Below are positions 15,698-23,859 of a stretch of DNA of 42,555 bases, piece after piece. A program made the translations under genes and the position numbers. The notes beneath the pieces are model-generated. The model did not search any database and was not told the DNA's origin. It was given only the letters and a program-made list of their open reading frames with translations. Origin of the DNA: an uncultured Acidobacteriota bacterium (GTDB taxonomy: Bacteria; Acidobacteriota; Vicinamibacteria; Vicinamibacterales; CAVVIG01); contig CADEDC010000044.1 of NCBI GenBank assembly GCA_902825985.1, forward strand, positions 5,495 to 48,049, written 5' to 3'. Within the stretch, counting starts at the first letter, position 1. Every line of letters begins with the position of its first letter.

Positions 15698-16735
15698 ATG
15701 ATTCCCGTTGGCATTCTCGGCGCGACCGGCATGGTCGGCCAGCAGTTCATCGCCTGTCTCGCCAATCACCCGTGGTTCACGGTCGACTGGCTCGGCGCCA
15801 GCGAGCGCTCGCAGGGCAAGGCGTTCCGCGATGCCGCCGCCTGGCGGCTGGCGGCGGCCTGCCCGGACGACATTGCGACCAAGATCGTCGAGCCGGCGGC
15901 GCCCGGCAACGCTCCGAAACTCGTGTTCTCGGGCCTCGATTCGTCGGTTGCCGGCGAGATCGAAGCGGCGTTTGCCGCCGCCGGTCACGTGGTCGTCAGC
16001 AACTCGCGCAACTATCGCATGGAGCCGACGGTGCCGCTGCTCATCCCCGAGGTCAACCCCGACCACCTCGAGCTGCTGAAGGCGCAGAGCGCCGCGACCG
16101 GCTGGAAGGGCAGCATCGTGACCAACCCGAACTGCTCGACCGTCGTGCTGGCGATGGCCCTCGCGCCCCTCCGCCAGTTCGGCCTGAAGACCACCCTGGT
16201 GACGACGCTGCAGGCGATTTCCGGGGCCGGCTATCCTGGCGTGCCGTCGTGGGACATCCTCGGGAACGTGATCCCCTACATCGGCAGCGAGGAGGACAAG
16301 GTCGAGAGCGAACCGCGCAAGATCCTCGGCGCGCTCGCCGGCGACCGGATCGAGAACCATCCGGTGACGATCAGCGCCACGACGACGCGGGTGCCGGTGC
16401 AGAACGGCCACACGATGTCCGTGTCGGTCGGGCTCGAGCACAGGCCGACCGCCGAGGCGATGATTGCCGCGTGGAACTCGTTCCGCGGGCTGCCCCAGGA
16501 ACTCGGACTGCCGACCGCGCCGGCGCAGCCGATCGTCTATCGCACCGAGCCGAACCGGCCGCAGCCGCTGCTCGACGTCAACCGCGACAATGGCATGACG
16601 GTCACGATTGGCCGGCTGCGCGAGTGCCCGTTGTTCGACTACAAGTTCGTCGCCCTGGGGCACAACACGATTCGTGGGGCCGCCGGCGCCGCGATTCTGA
16701 ATGCCGAGCTGATGCACACGCGGGGAATTCTGTAA
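15698..16735 (+). CDS. asd: aspartate-semialdehyde dehydrogenase, archaeal/fungal type
   Basis: Reduces L-aspartyl-4-phosphate to aspartate semialdehyde with NADPH, the branch point of lysine/diaminopimelate, threonine and methionine synthesis. 345 residues. N-terminal nucleotide-binding GATGMVGQQF (about 8-17), catalytic Cys146 in TNPNCSTVV, and a histidine in GLEHRP (about 248). The stretch GYPGVPSWDILGN and the overall pattern match the archaeal/fungal-like subfamily rather than the E. coli type. The ATG at 15698 has AGAGGA (15687-15692) at 5 nt; an upstream GTG at 15626 lacks such support. First gene of the dap operon behind the attenuator. Confidence 0.93.
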   Translation: MIPVGILGATGMVGQQFIACLANHPWFTVDWLGASERSQGKAFRDAAAWRLAAACPDDIATKIVEPAAPGNAPKLVFSGLDSSVAGEIEAAFAAAGHVVVSNSRNYRMEPTVPLLIPEVNPDHLELLKAQSAATGWKGSIVTNPNCSTVVLAMALAPLRQFGLKTTLVTTLQAISGAGYPGVPSWDILGNVIPYIGSEEDKVESEPRKILGALAGDRIENHPVTISATTTRVPVQNGHTMSVSVGLEHRPTAEAMIAAWNSFRGLPQELGLPTAPAQPIVYRTEPNRPQPLLDVNRDNGMTVTIGRLRECPLFDYKFVALGHNTIRGAAGAAILNAELMHTRGIL

Positions 16736-16789
16736 CAATGAAGGCGATCTCAGTTTGACAGGCGCCGGCCGCAGGGCGGGCCGCAGGTG

Positions 16790-17485
16790 ATGCGCATCCT
16801 GATTGTCGGATACGGGAAGATGGGTCGGCTCGTCGAGAGCCTCGCGCCGCAGTACGGGGCCGAGGTCGTCGGCGTGGTCGATCCGCAGTCCTCGGTGCAC
16901 GACGCCGCGGCCGACGACGATCGGTGGGCCGGGGCCGTCGATGTCGCCATCGATTTCTCGATGGCCGACGCGGTGACCGCCAACGTGCCGGCGCTCGCGA
17001 CGCGGGGTATCGACATCGTCCTCGGCACCACCGGATGGCAGCAGCACGAGGCGGCGCTGCGCGCGGCGGTTGCGGCGGCCGGCACCGGCATCGTCGCCGC
17101 GCCGAATTTCGCGACCGGCGTCGTCCTTTTCGAGGCGATCGTGCGCTATGCGGCGCAACGGTTCGCCGATCAGCCCGACTTCGGCGCCTGGCTGCACGAG
17201 TCGCACCACGGGGCGAAGAAGGATGCGCCGTCGGGAACCGCGCTGTTCCTCAAGAAGGCGATGCAAGCCGGCGGCTTCACCCGCCCGATCGACATCTCGG
17301 TGACGCGGGCCGGTTTCATTCCCGGCACGCATACCATCGGCTTCGACGGGCCGTCGGACTCGATCACCCTGACCCATGCGGCGCGTGACCGCGGCGCCTT
17401 CGCCCGCGGCGCCCTCGCGGCGGCGCGGTGGGTGCACGGCAGGCACGGCTGGTTCGACATGCACGACGTGCTCGGACTTCGATAG
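16790..17485 (+). CDS. dapB: 4-hydroxy-tetrahydrodipicolinate reductase
   Basis: 231 residues. Converts hydroxytetrahydrodipicolinate to tetrahydrodipicolinate with NAD(P)H. Visible: Rossmann motif GYGKMGRLV at the N-terminus, GTTGW near residue 80, PNFATGVVLF, and the signature H-E-S-H-H-G-A-K-K-D-A-P-S-G-T-A (about 136-152) containing the catalytic His and Lys. Slightly shorter than the usual about 270 residues. ATG 16790 follows a GCAGG site; an in-frame GTG lies one codon upstream. Second gene of the operon; the asd-dapB gap is 54 bp. Confidence 0.93.
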   Translation: MRILIVGYGKMGRLVESLAPQYGAEVVGVVDPQSSVHDAAADDDRWAGAVDVAIDFSMADAVTANVPALATRGIDIVLGTTGWQQHEAALRAAVAAAGTGIVAAPNFATGVVLFEAIVRYAAQRFADQPDFGAWLHESHHGAKKDAPSGTALFLKKAMQAGGFTRPIDISVTRAGFIPGTHTIGFDGPSDSITLTHAARDRGAFARGALAAARWVHGRHGWFDMHDVLGLR

Positions 17486-17522
17486 GCCCGGCGGGCCGGG
17501 CAGGAGAAGACAGGTATCAATC

Positions 17523-18431
17523 ATGAGAACCCGATGGACTGGCGTGGGGACGGCGCTCGTCACCCCATTCACCCGCAGTGGTGAACTGGACGAGCCGGCG
17601 GTCCGCCGACTGGGTCGGCGACAGATCGACGCCGGCGTCCATTTCCTCGTGCCGTGCGGCACGACCGGCGAGAATCCAACCCTGTCGCTGGGCGAACGCA
17701 TCCGCATCGTCGAGATCCTGGCCGAGGAAGCCGCCGGCCAGGTGCCGATTCTCGCCGGCGCCGGCGGCTACGACACACGCGAGATCATCCACCTGGCCGC
17801 CGAGATGCTGAAGGCCGGTGCCTCCGGCCTGCTCTCCGTCACCCCGTACTACAACAAGCCGACCCAGGAAGGGCTGTATCAGCACTTCCACGCCATCGCG
17901 TCGAGCACGCCGCTGCCGATCGTTCTCTACAACGTGCCGGGACGCACGGGCGTCAACCTCGAGCCGGCCACCGTCGCCCGCCTCGCCGCCCTTCCCAACA
18001 TCGTCGGCATCAAGGAGGCGTCCGGCAACATCTCGCAGATGTGCGAGGTCTGCCACGTCGTGCCGTCGGAGTTCATCGTGTTGTCGGGCGACGATGCGAT
18101 CACGCTGCCGTTGATGGCGGTCGGCGGCCGCGGCGTCATCTCGGTGGCGTCGAACGAGGTGCCGGCGGAGATGGTGCAGATGGTCGAGGCGGCCGAGCAT
18201 GGCGACTTTGCCACGGCCCGTCTCGTTCACGATCGACTGCTGCCGCTGATGCAGATCAACTTCATCGAATCCAACCCGGGACCGGTCAAGGCCGCCATGG
18301 CGGCGATGGGGCTCCTCGACGAGCACTTCCGCCTGCCGATGGTGCCGCCCAGGGCCGACTCGAAGGCGCGCATCGTGCGCGTGCTGAAGTCGCTCGAGCT
18401 CCTTCGGCAGGCCGCGCCGCACGTGCACTAG
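17523..18431 (+). CDS. dapA: 4-hydroxy-tetrahydrodipicolinate synthase
   Basis: 302 residues, a TIM-barrel aldolase condensing pyruvate with aspartate semialdehyde. Schiff-base Lys164 in VGIKEASGN; catalytic tyrosines Y110 in TPYYNKPTQEG and Y136 in LYNVPGRTG; GTTGEN (about 45-50) holds the third member of the triad. Start ATG 17523 follows an AGGAG (about 17500) with longer spacing. In the operon it lies 37 bp after dapB. Feedback inhibition by lysine is usual in the family but cannot be judged here. Confidence 0.95.
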   Translation: MRTRWTGVGTALVTPFTRSGELDEPAVRRLGRRQIDAGVHFLVPCGTTGENPTLSLGERIRIVEILAEEAAGQVPILAGAGGYDTREIIHLAAEMLKAGASGLLSVTPYYNKPTQEGLYQHFHAIASSTPLPIVLYNVPGRTGVNLEPATVARLAALPNIVGIKEASGNISQMCEVCHVVPSEFIVLSGDDAITLPLMAVGGRGVISVASNEVPAEMVQMVEAAEHGDFATARLVHDRLLPLMQINFIESNPGPVKAAMAAMGLLDEHFRLPMVPPRADSKARIVRVLKSLELLRQAAPHVH

Positions 18432-18438
18432 GCGTCAC

Positions 18439-19452
18439 GTGGCCGTACAGACCGCGATCGATCCCGTTGCGCTCACCTGCGCCCTCGTGGATATCGACTC
18501 CACGACCGGCTGCGAGGCGGCGGTCGGCCAGTGGTTGGCCCGCTACCTGCGCGACCTCGGCTACACCGTCACCGAGCAGCGGGTCGACGGCACCCGCTTC
18601 AACGTGCTGGCGACCGTCGGCCCGCCGACGGTCGTCTTTTCCACCCATTTCGATACCGTGCCGCCGTTCTTCCCGAGCCGGGTCGAGAACGGCCGGATCT
18701 ACGGCCGTGGGTCGTGCGACGCCAAGGGCATTCTCGCGGCGCAGGTCACGGCGGTGGAGCAGCTGCGTGCCGCCGGTGAAGGGCGCGCCGGGCTTCTCTT
18801 CGTCGTCGGCGAGGAGCGCGGCAGCGACGGTGCCCGGGTCGCCAACGAGACCGCCGCCGGGTGCCGCTATCTGATCGACGGTGAGCCGACCGATCTGCGG
18901 CTCGGGGTGGCGACGCGCGGCGTCCTGCGGCTCAAACTGCGCGCCGCCGGCCGGGCCGCCCATTCCGCCTTTCCCGAGCTCGGTGCGTCGGCGATCGACG
19001 CGTTGATCGACGCGCTGATCGAGCTGCGCACGATCGCGCTGCCCGCGGATGCGGTGCTCGGCCGCACCCACTACACCATCGGCCTCATCAACGGCGGCGT
19101 CGCACCGAACGTCGTGTCGCCGTCGGCCTGGGCCGAGGTGATGTTCCGCACCGTCTCCGATGCCGCCGACGTGCTGACGGCGGTTGCACCGCTGCGCCAG
19201 CGCGTGGACATCGAGCAGCTGCTCGACGTGCCGACGGTGCGGCTGCTGACGGTCCCCGGGTTCGACAGCGCGGTGTTCCACTACACGACCGACGTGCCCT
19301 TCCTGACGAAGTGGGGACAGCCGCTCCTCTACGGGCCCGGCTCGATCCAGGTGGCGCATACCGCCGACGAATCGCTCTCCATCGACGAGCTGTATGCGGC
19401 GATCGACGGCAACGTCCGCCTCGCCCGCCAACTGCTGGCCAGGCCCTCGTGA
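18439..19452 (+). CDS. M20 family deacylase, candidate DapE
   Basis: 337 residues of the M20 di-zinc peptidase family. Ligand and catalytic residues: H70 and D72 in STHFDTVPP, D94 region in GRGSCDAKG, the E-E pair in VGEERGSDG (about 128-129), D about 152 in DGEPTD and a C-terminal H in QVAHTADES. The central dimerisation domain starts near RAAHSAFPE. Placed directly after dapA, it most likely removes the N-acyl group in diaminopimelate synthesis (DapE-like), although ArgE- or LysK-type specificity cannot be excluded. GTG start 7 bp after dapA. Confidence 0.78.
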   Translation: MAVQTAIDPVALTCALVDIDSTTGCEAAVGQWLARYLRDLGYTVTEQRVDGTRFNVLATVGPPTVVFSTHFDTVPPFFPSRVENGRIYGRGSCDAKGILAAQVTAVEQLRAAGEGRAGLLFVVGEERGSDGARVANETAAGCRYLIDGEPTDLRLGVATRGVLRLKLRAAGRAAHSAFPELGASAIDALIDALIELRTIALPADAVLGRTHYTIGLINGGVAPNVVSPSAWAEVMFRTVSDAADVLTAVAPLRQRVDIEQLLDVPTVRLLTVPGFDSAVFHYTTDVPFLTKWGQPLLYGPGSIQVAHTADESLSIDELYAAIDGNVRLARQLLARPS

Positions 19453-21284
19453 CCGCCTCGACGATCGGCGTCAACCCCGGCCCGCCGCCGGTCGGCGACG
19501 AACCCCGCGCCGAATATGCCGCCCGCATCGCCCGCTGGGAGCGGGCCATCGCCGACGGCGATCGGCGGCATTTGCTCATCTCCAACCTGCGGCTCGCCAC
19601 GGCGCTGGCCGCGGCGGCGGCCGGGTGGCTGGTCTTCTTCAAGGCGGCCGCCTCGATCGCCCTGTTCCTCGTCCCGGCGCTCGGATTCCTGGCGCTGCTG
19701 GTCGTGCACGCGCTGGTGCTCCAGCGGAACGAGCGCGCGGCGCGTGCCAAGCGGCTCTACGTCCGCGGCCTCGAACGGATGGACGGCCAGTGGTCGGGGA
19801 AAGGGCCGGACGGCGAGCGGTTCACGGCCCACCACGCCTATGCGCGCGATCTCGACCTGTTCGGCCCCGGGTCGCTCTTCCAGCTGCTGTCGGTTGCGCG
19901 GACGGAGGCCGGCGAAGAGACGCTCGCCGACTGGTTGCGCGGACCGGCGGACGTCGTCGAGGTCAGGGCAAGGCAGCAGGCGGTCGGCGAACTGCGACCC
20001 AAGCTCGATTTCCGCGAGGACCTGGCGGTGCTCGCCGCCGAGACCCACGTCGGCCGCACGAGCGGCCTGGCGAACTGGGCGACGCGGCCGCCACAGGGAT
20101 TGCCGGCGTTCGCGGCGGTGTTGTTCGCCGGGCTGGCCGCCGGCACGGCGGCGTTGATTGCCCTGGCCTTCATGGACCGCGTGCCGATCGAACTGCCCCT
20201 GGTCTGGCTGGTGCTGCAGATCGGCTGCGTCGCGGTGTGGCGGCGCCAGATTGGCGACGTCATCCATCACATCGAGGGACCGTCGCTCGACATCCGGCTG
20301 TTGACGGCACTCCTGGCGCGGCTCGAACAGGAGCCGTTCACCTCGCCGCGACTGACCGACATCCATGCCAGGCTGATCGCCGGCGGCGTCCGGCCGTCGG
20401 CGCGGCTGCGCCAGCTGCAGCGGCACGTGTCGTGGCTCGACTCGATGCACAATCCGCTGTTCGCGCCGGTTGGCGCGGCGCTGCTCGTCCGGGCCCAGGC
20501 CGCCGTCTGGATCGATCGCTGGCACGCGGCGAACGGCCGCGCGCTGGCGGCCTGGCTGGCCGCCGTCGGCGAACTCGAAGCGCTCAGCTCGCTTGCGGCG
20601 TTCGCCTACGAGCGGGCCGAGAATCCGTTCCCGGTGCTGCTCGACGATCCGGCCCACGGACCCCGCTTCGATGCGACGGCGCTCGCGCACCCGCTGATCG
20701 TCGGGCATGCCGCCGTCGCCAACGACGTGCGTCTCGGGGGCGGCGATCCGCAGGTGCTGCTCGTCAGCGGTTCCAACATGTCCGGGAAGAGCACGCTGTT
20801 GCGCGCCGTCGGGTGCAACGTCGTCCTCGCGCTGGCCGGTGCGCCGGTGCGGGCCGCGGCGCTGACGCTGTCGCCGCTGGCGATCGGCGCGACGTTGCGG
20901 GTCGAGGATTCGCTGCAGGCGGGCATCTCGCGGTTCTATGCGGAGGTGCTGCGCATCCGTGCGATTGTCGAGACGGCTCGCGGTCCGCTGCCGCTGCTGT
21001 TCCTGCTCGACGAGATCCTGGCCGGGACCAACTCCCACGATCGCCGCATCGGAGCCGACGCCATCGTCCGCTCCCTGGTCGCCGGCGGCGGCATCGGCCT
21101 GGTGACGACGCATGACCTGGCGCTGACCGAATTGCCGAAGGCGCTCGGCACGCGCGCGGCCAACGTCCATTTCGAGGATCGGATCGAACAGGGCAGGATG
21201 GTGTTCGACTACCGCATGCGTCCGGGCGTCGTCGAACACAGCAATGCGTTGGAGTTGATGCGCGCGGTTGGGCTCGACGTCTAG
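19449..21284 (+). CDS. membrane-anchored MutS-family ATPase
   Basis: 611 residues. The C-terminal ATPase is clearly MutS-like: Walker A SGSNMSGKSTLLR (about 439-451), Walker B LLFLLDEILAGTNSHDR (about 516-532) and the H-loop TTHD (about 556). Unlike MutS there is no mismatch-recognition domain; instead there are two hydrophobic segments at about 48-85 and two at about 215-262, so the protein is probably in the inner membrane. It starts with GTG overlapping the M20 gene stop by 4 bp. The family is known from several phyla without a settled function; recombination or DNA-end control at the membrane is one idea. Confidence 0.8.
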   Translation: MTASTIGVNPGPPPVGDEPRAEYAARIARWERAIADGDRRHLLISNLRLATALAAAAAGWLVFFKAAASIALFLVPALGFLALLVVHALVLQRNERAARAKRLYVRGLERMDGQWSGKGPDGERFTAHHAYARDLDLFGPGSLFQLLSVARTEAGEETLADWLRGPADVVEVRARQQAVGELRPKLDFREDLAVLAAETHVGRTSGLANWATRPPQGLPAFAAVLFAGLAAGTAALIALAFMDRVPIELPLVWLVLQIGCVAVWRRQIGDVIHHIEGPSLDIRLLTALLARLEQEPFTSPRLTDIHARLIAGGVRPSARLRQLQRHVSWLDSMHNPLFAPVGAALLVRAQAAVWIDRWHAANGRALAAWLAAVGELEALSSLAAFAYERAENPFPVLLDDPAHGPRFDATALAHPLIVGHAAVANDVRLGGGDPQVLLVSGSNMSGKSTLLRAVGCNVVLALAGAPVRAAALTLSPLAIGATLRVEDSLQAGISRFYAEVLRIRAIVETARGPLPLLFLLDEILAGTNSHDRRIGADAIVRSLVAGGGIGLVTTHDLALTELPKALGTRAANVHFEDRIEQGRMVFDYRMRPGVVEHSNALELMRAVGLDV

Positions 21285-21351
21285 CCGTCCCGGACCTGAA
21301 CCGCCGGCGCCCCATGGCGATGACGGCAGCGTCGTTGCAACGGTGGCGGGG

Positions 21352-21516
21352 ATGAGCATCGAACAACCGCCCCATCCGGAATTCCCGCGGCCTCCCGACC
21401 CGATCGACAAGCCGCCGCCCGACATCAAGCCGGTACCGCCGCCCGACATCCCGCCGCCGGCGGGACCGCCGGACATTTCCCCGCCGGCGAATCCGAATCA
21501 GCCGCTCGTCATCTGA
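21352..21516 (+). CDS. proline-rich small protein (54 aa)
   Basis: 54 residues, about 40% proline, with three PPDI repeats. GGCGGGG precedes the ATG at 21352 as a possible ribosome binding site. It lies 67 bp after the MutS-like gene on the same strand. Low complexity makes coding status uncertain; similar tiny proline-rich frames occur in GC-rich genomes. Confidence 0.4.
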   Translation: MSIEQPPHPEFPRPPDPIDKPPPDIKPVPPPDIPPPAGPPDISPPANPNQPLVI

Positions 21517-21571
21517 GCCGCTGTTCGGGGCGTATAGGCCGCGTCGGCGGACTTCCGCTCCTCGACGGCGG

Positions 21572-23182
21572 TCAGGAAAGGCTGCGCTCGACGCCGAGGG
21601 CGATGTGCATCAGCACGTCGGTTTCATGCCGACGGCCGACGAGCTGCAATCCTACCGGCCATCCGGCCGATGTCGTGCCGCACGGCAGCGAGATCGCCGG
21701 ATGACCGGTGATGTTGAACAGCTGGGTCAGCCGCAGCATCAGCGAGCGCACGGCATGCGCTTCACCGTCGATGTCGACCGTCGCCGCGCCGAGCGGCGGC
21801 GCGACGATGGGCACCGTCGGCAGCATCAGCACGTCATACCACGACAGGGCGGCATCCACCTCGCGCCGCAACGCCGCTCGTCCGGCCATCGCCCGCAGGT
21901 AGTCTTCGGCGAGCACGTAACGTCCCATCTCCAGCCGCAGGCGGACGGCCGCCGTGTACTGCTCGGCCCGCGCGTCGAGTGTCGCGGCGTGGTAGGCCGC
22001 CGCCTCGGCAAGCACGATCGGCAGGTAGACCGTCGCGACGTAGTCGGCATGTGCGATGTCAACGGTGGCGACGTGCGCGCCGGCCCGTTCGAGCGCGGCG
22101 ACGGCGGCGTCGAAGGCGGCCCGCACCTCGGGCTCGAGCAGGCTGCAGAAGTAGCGGTGTGGAACGCCGATACGGAGCCCGCCAAGCGGCGACGCGGTGA
22201 GCGGTCTGGGCCCGGGGTGCCCGACCAGCGCCTGGTGCAAGTACCACGCGTCGGTCACCGTCTGGGCGAGAGGCCCGACGTGGTCCAGCGTCTGCGAGAG
22301 CGGCACGACGCCGTCGGCGGACGTCTCACCGGCCGTCGGCTTCAGTCCGACCAGTCCACAGACGGCGGCCGGGATGCGGATCGAGCCGCCGGTGTCGGTG
22401 CCCAGTGTGCCGAGCGCCATGCCGGTGGCGACGCTGATCGCCGACCCGCCGCTCGAGCCGCCCGGCGATCGCACCGGGTCGAGCGGGTGGCGCGCCGGGC
22501 CGAAACCCGAGTCTTCGTTGGTGGTCCCGAACGCGAACTCATGGAGGTTGGTCTTGCCGACGATGACCGCGCCGGCCTGGCGAAGCTGGACGACCGCGGC
22601 AGCATCGTGTGCCGCGACGTCGGTGGCGCGCACCTTCGAGGCCGCGGTGGTGGCGACGCCGCGCAGGTCGAACAGGTCCTTGAGCGACAGCGGCACGCCG
22701 TGCAGCGGACCGCGGTCGTGTCCGGCGGCGAGTTCGGCATCGGCCTGCCGGGCCTGTGCGAGCGCCGGCGCACCGAGCACCAGGATGAACGCGTTCAGCG
22801 CCCGATCGTGCGCCGCGATGACCTGCAGGCAGGCCTCGGTGGCCGCGACCGATGACGTGCCGCCGCGACGGAGCTGCCGGCCGAATTCCTGGATCGTGTA
22901 CGGGCGCGGCCGGGCCGGGCCGCCGGGCGAATCGCCGGCCGGTGCCGCGGCGGCCGGCACCGGCGGCGGCGCCGCCGCCGCTGCCGACTGGGTGCCGGGC
23001 CGTGCCGCGGCGCTGGCGCGCTCGGCCGCGTCGCCGGAGCGCGGCGTCGCGTGCATCGTGAAGTCGCCACCGCGCAGCTGCGTGAGCGACGCGGCGAGAC
23101 CCTCCAGCAGCGGCGCCAACTGCGGCAGGGCGCGCCGGTCGGCATCGGCGGTCGCCATCTTCAGCCAGGCGTCCACAGTCAT
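21572..23182 (-). CDS. amidase with fused N-terminal GatC/AtzG-like segment
   Basis: 536 residues. The amidase-signature domain covers about 95-530, with the Ser-cisSer-Lys triad visible: K168 in VPLSLKDLFD, the cis-serine in SPGGSSGGSA (about 242) and the nucleophile in TDTGGSIRIPA (about 266). The first about 45 residues form two helices (for example PQLAPLLEGLAASLTQLR) resembling the small GatC/AtzG partner proteins, joined by an Ala/Pro linker (about 50-92). No gatB is nearby, so this is probably a small-molecule amidase rather than the tRNA amidotransferase. Followed upstream by a methyltransferase gene at 6 bp or more. Confidence 0.82.
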   Translation of the reverse strand: MTVDAWLKMATADADRRALPQLAPLLEGLAASLTQLRGGDFTMHATPRSGDAAERASAAARPGTQSAAAAAPPPVPAAAAPAGDSPGGPARPRPYTIQEFGRQLRRGGTSSVAATEACLQVIAAHDRALNAFILVLGAPALAQARQADAELAAGHDRGPLHGVPLSLKDLFDLRGVATTAASKVRATDVAAHDAAAVVQLRQAGAVIVGKTNLHEFAFGTTNEDSGFGPARHPLDPVRSPGGSSGGSAISVATGMALGTLGTDTGGSIRIPAAVCGLVGLKPTAGETSADGVVPLSQTLDHVGPLAQTVTDAWYLHQALVGHPGPRPLTASPLGGLRIGVPHRYFCSLLEPEVRAAFDAAVAALERAGAHVATVDIAHADYVATVYLPIVLAEAAAYHAATLDARAEQYTAAVRLRLEMGRYVLAEDYLRAMAGRAALRREVDAALSWYDVLMLPTVPIVAPPLGAATVDIDGEAHAVRSLMLRLTQLFNITGHPAISLPCGTTSAGWPVGLQLVGRRHETDVLMHIALGVERSLS

Positions 23183-23188
23183 GCGTAG

Positions 23189-23842
23189 CTACTCCGGACC
23201 ACGCACCGACACCGCCACGCCGTCCCGCAGCGGCACGATGGACGTTGTCAGCCGGGGGTCACTGTTGATCCGGCGGTTGTACTCGACGATCGCGGCGGTG
23301 TCCGCGGGGTCGCGGCGCGGCGGCTCGACGTAGCCGGGTACGACTTCGCCGTCCCACAGGACGTTGTCGGTGACGAGCAGGCCGCCGGGCCGCAGCAACG
23401 CGATCAGGCGGTCGAGCATCGGGACGTAGTGCTGCTTCGGTCCGTCCTGGAAGATCAGATCGAACGGGCCGGCGACCTTGTTGACCAGCAGGCTGGCGTC
23501 GCCGGTCATGACGTGCACCCGCTCGGCGACGCCGGCGCGCTCGAAGTTGGCGCGCGCCATCGTCACCCGTTCCGGCGCCAGCTCCATGGTGAGCAGCAGG
23601 CCGTCGGCCGGCAGGGCTCTGGCGATCCAGATACCGGAGTATCCGGCCGCGGTGCCGATTTCCAGGACGCGCCTCGCGCCGACCGCGGTGACGAGGACGC
23701 GCAGCAGCACGCCAACTTCGGCATCGATGAGCGGCAAGTCGGCGGTCGCGCCGGCGCGCGCGATATCGAGGAGGACCGCGTCGCTCTGCCGATTGAGCGA
23801 GGCAAGGTAGCGCTCGACGGCGCCTGGCACGATCTGGCCCAT
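23189..23842 (-). CDS. class I O-methyltransferase
   Basis: 217 residues of the caffeoyl-CoA/catechol O-methyltransferase-like family (Methyltransf_3). SAM-binding motif I VLEIGTAAGYSGIW (about 60-73), the acidic residue in LTMELAPERV, FDLIFQDGPK with the metal-ligand Asp, and LLVTDNVLWDGEV with the D-N metal pair. Predicted to methylate a catechol-like hydroxyl with divalent metal. The ATG at 23842 is chosen; a GTG at 23851 adds three residues. Upstream partner of the amidase gene in a minus-strand pair. Divergent from pyruvate kinase by only 17 bp. Confidence 0.85.
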   Translation of the reverse strand: MGQIVPGAVERYLASLNRQSDAVLLDIARAGATADLPLIDAEVGVLLRVLVTAVGARRVLEIGTAAGYSGIWIARALPADGLLLTMELAPERVTMARANFERAGVAERVHVMTGDASLLVNKVAGPFDLIFQDGPKQHYVPMLDRLIALLRPGGLLVTDNVLWDGEVVPGYVEPPRRDPADTAAIVEYNRRINSDPRLTTSIVPLRDGVAVSVRGPE

Positions 23843-23858
23843 AATTGACACGATTCTA
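23840..23858. promoter_or_regulatory. compact divergent promoter region (methyltransferase/pyk)
   Basis: Plus strand CATAAT (23840-23845) lies 14 bp before the pyk ATG; minus strand TAGAAT (23858-23853) lies 10 bp before the methyltransferase ATG. Convincing -35 boxes are not seen for either. The 17-bp gap forces both transcripts to have very short leaders unless they start inside the opposite gene. Confidence 0.35.
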
Positions 23859-23859
23859 C

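Noticed and set aside
17517-18428. 303-residue frame on the minus strand
   Set aside because: Exact antisense of dapA, with His/Arg/Asp-rich shadow composition.
23845-23850. Exact TTGACA as a -35 for pyk
   Set aside because: The matching -10 position (TACCAA at 17 bp) is poor and would start transcription inside the coding region.
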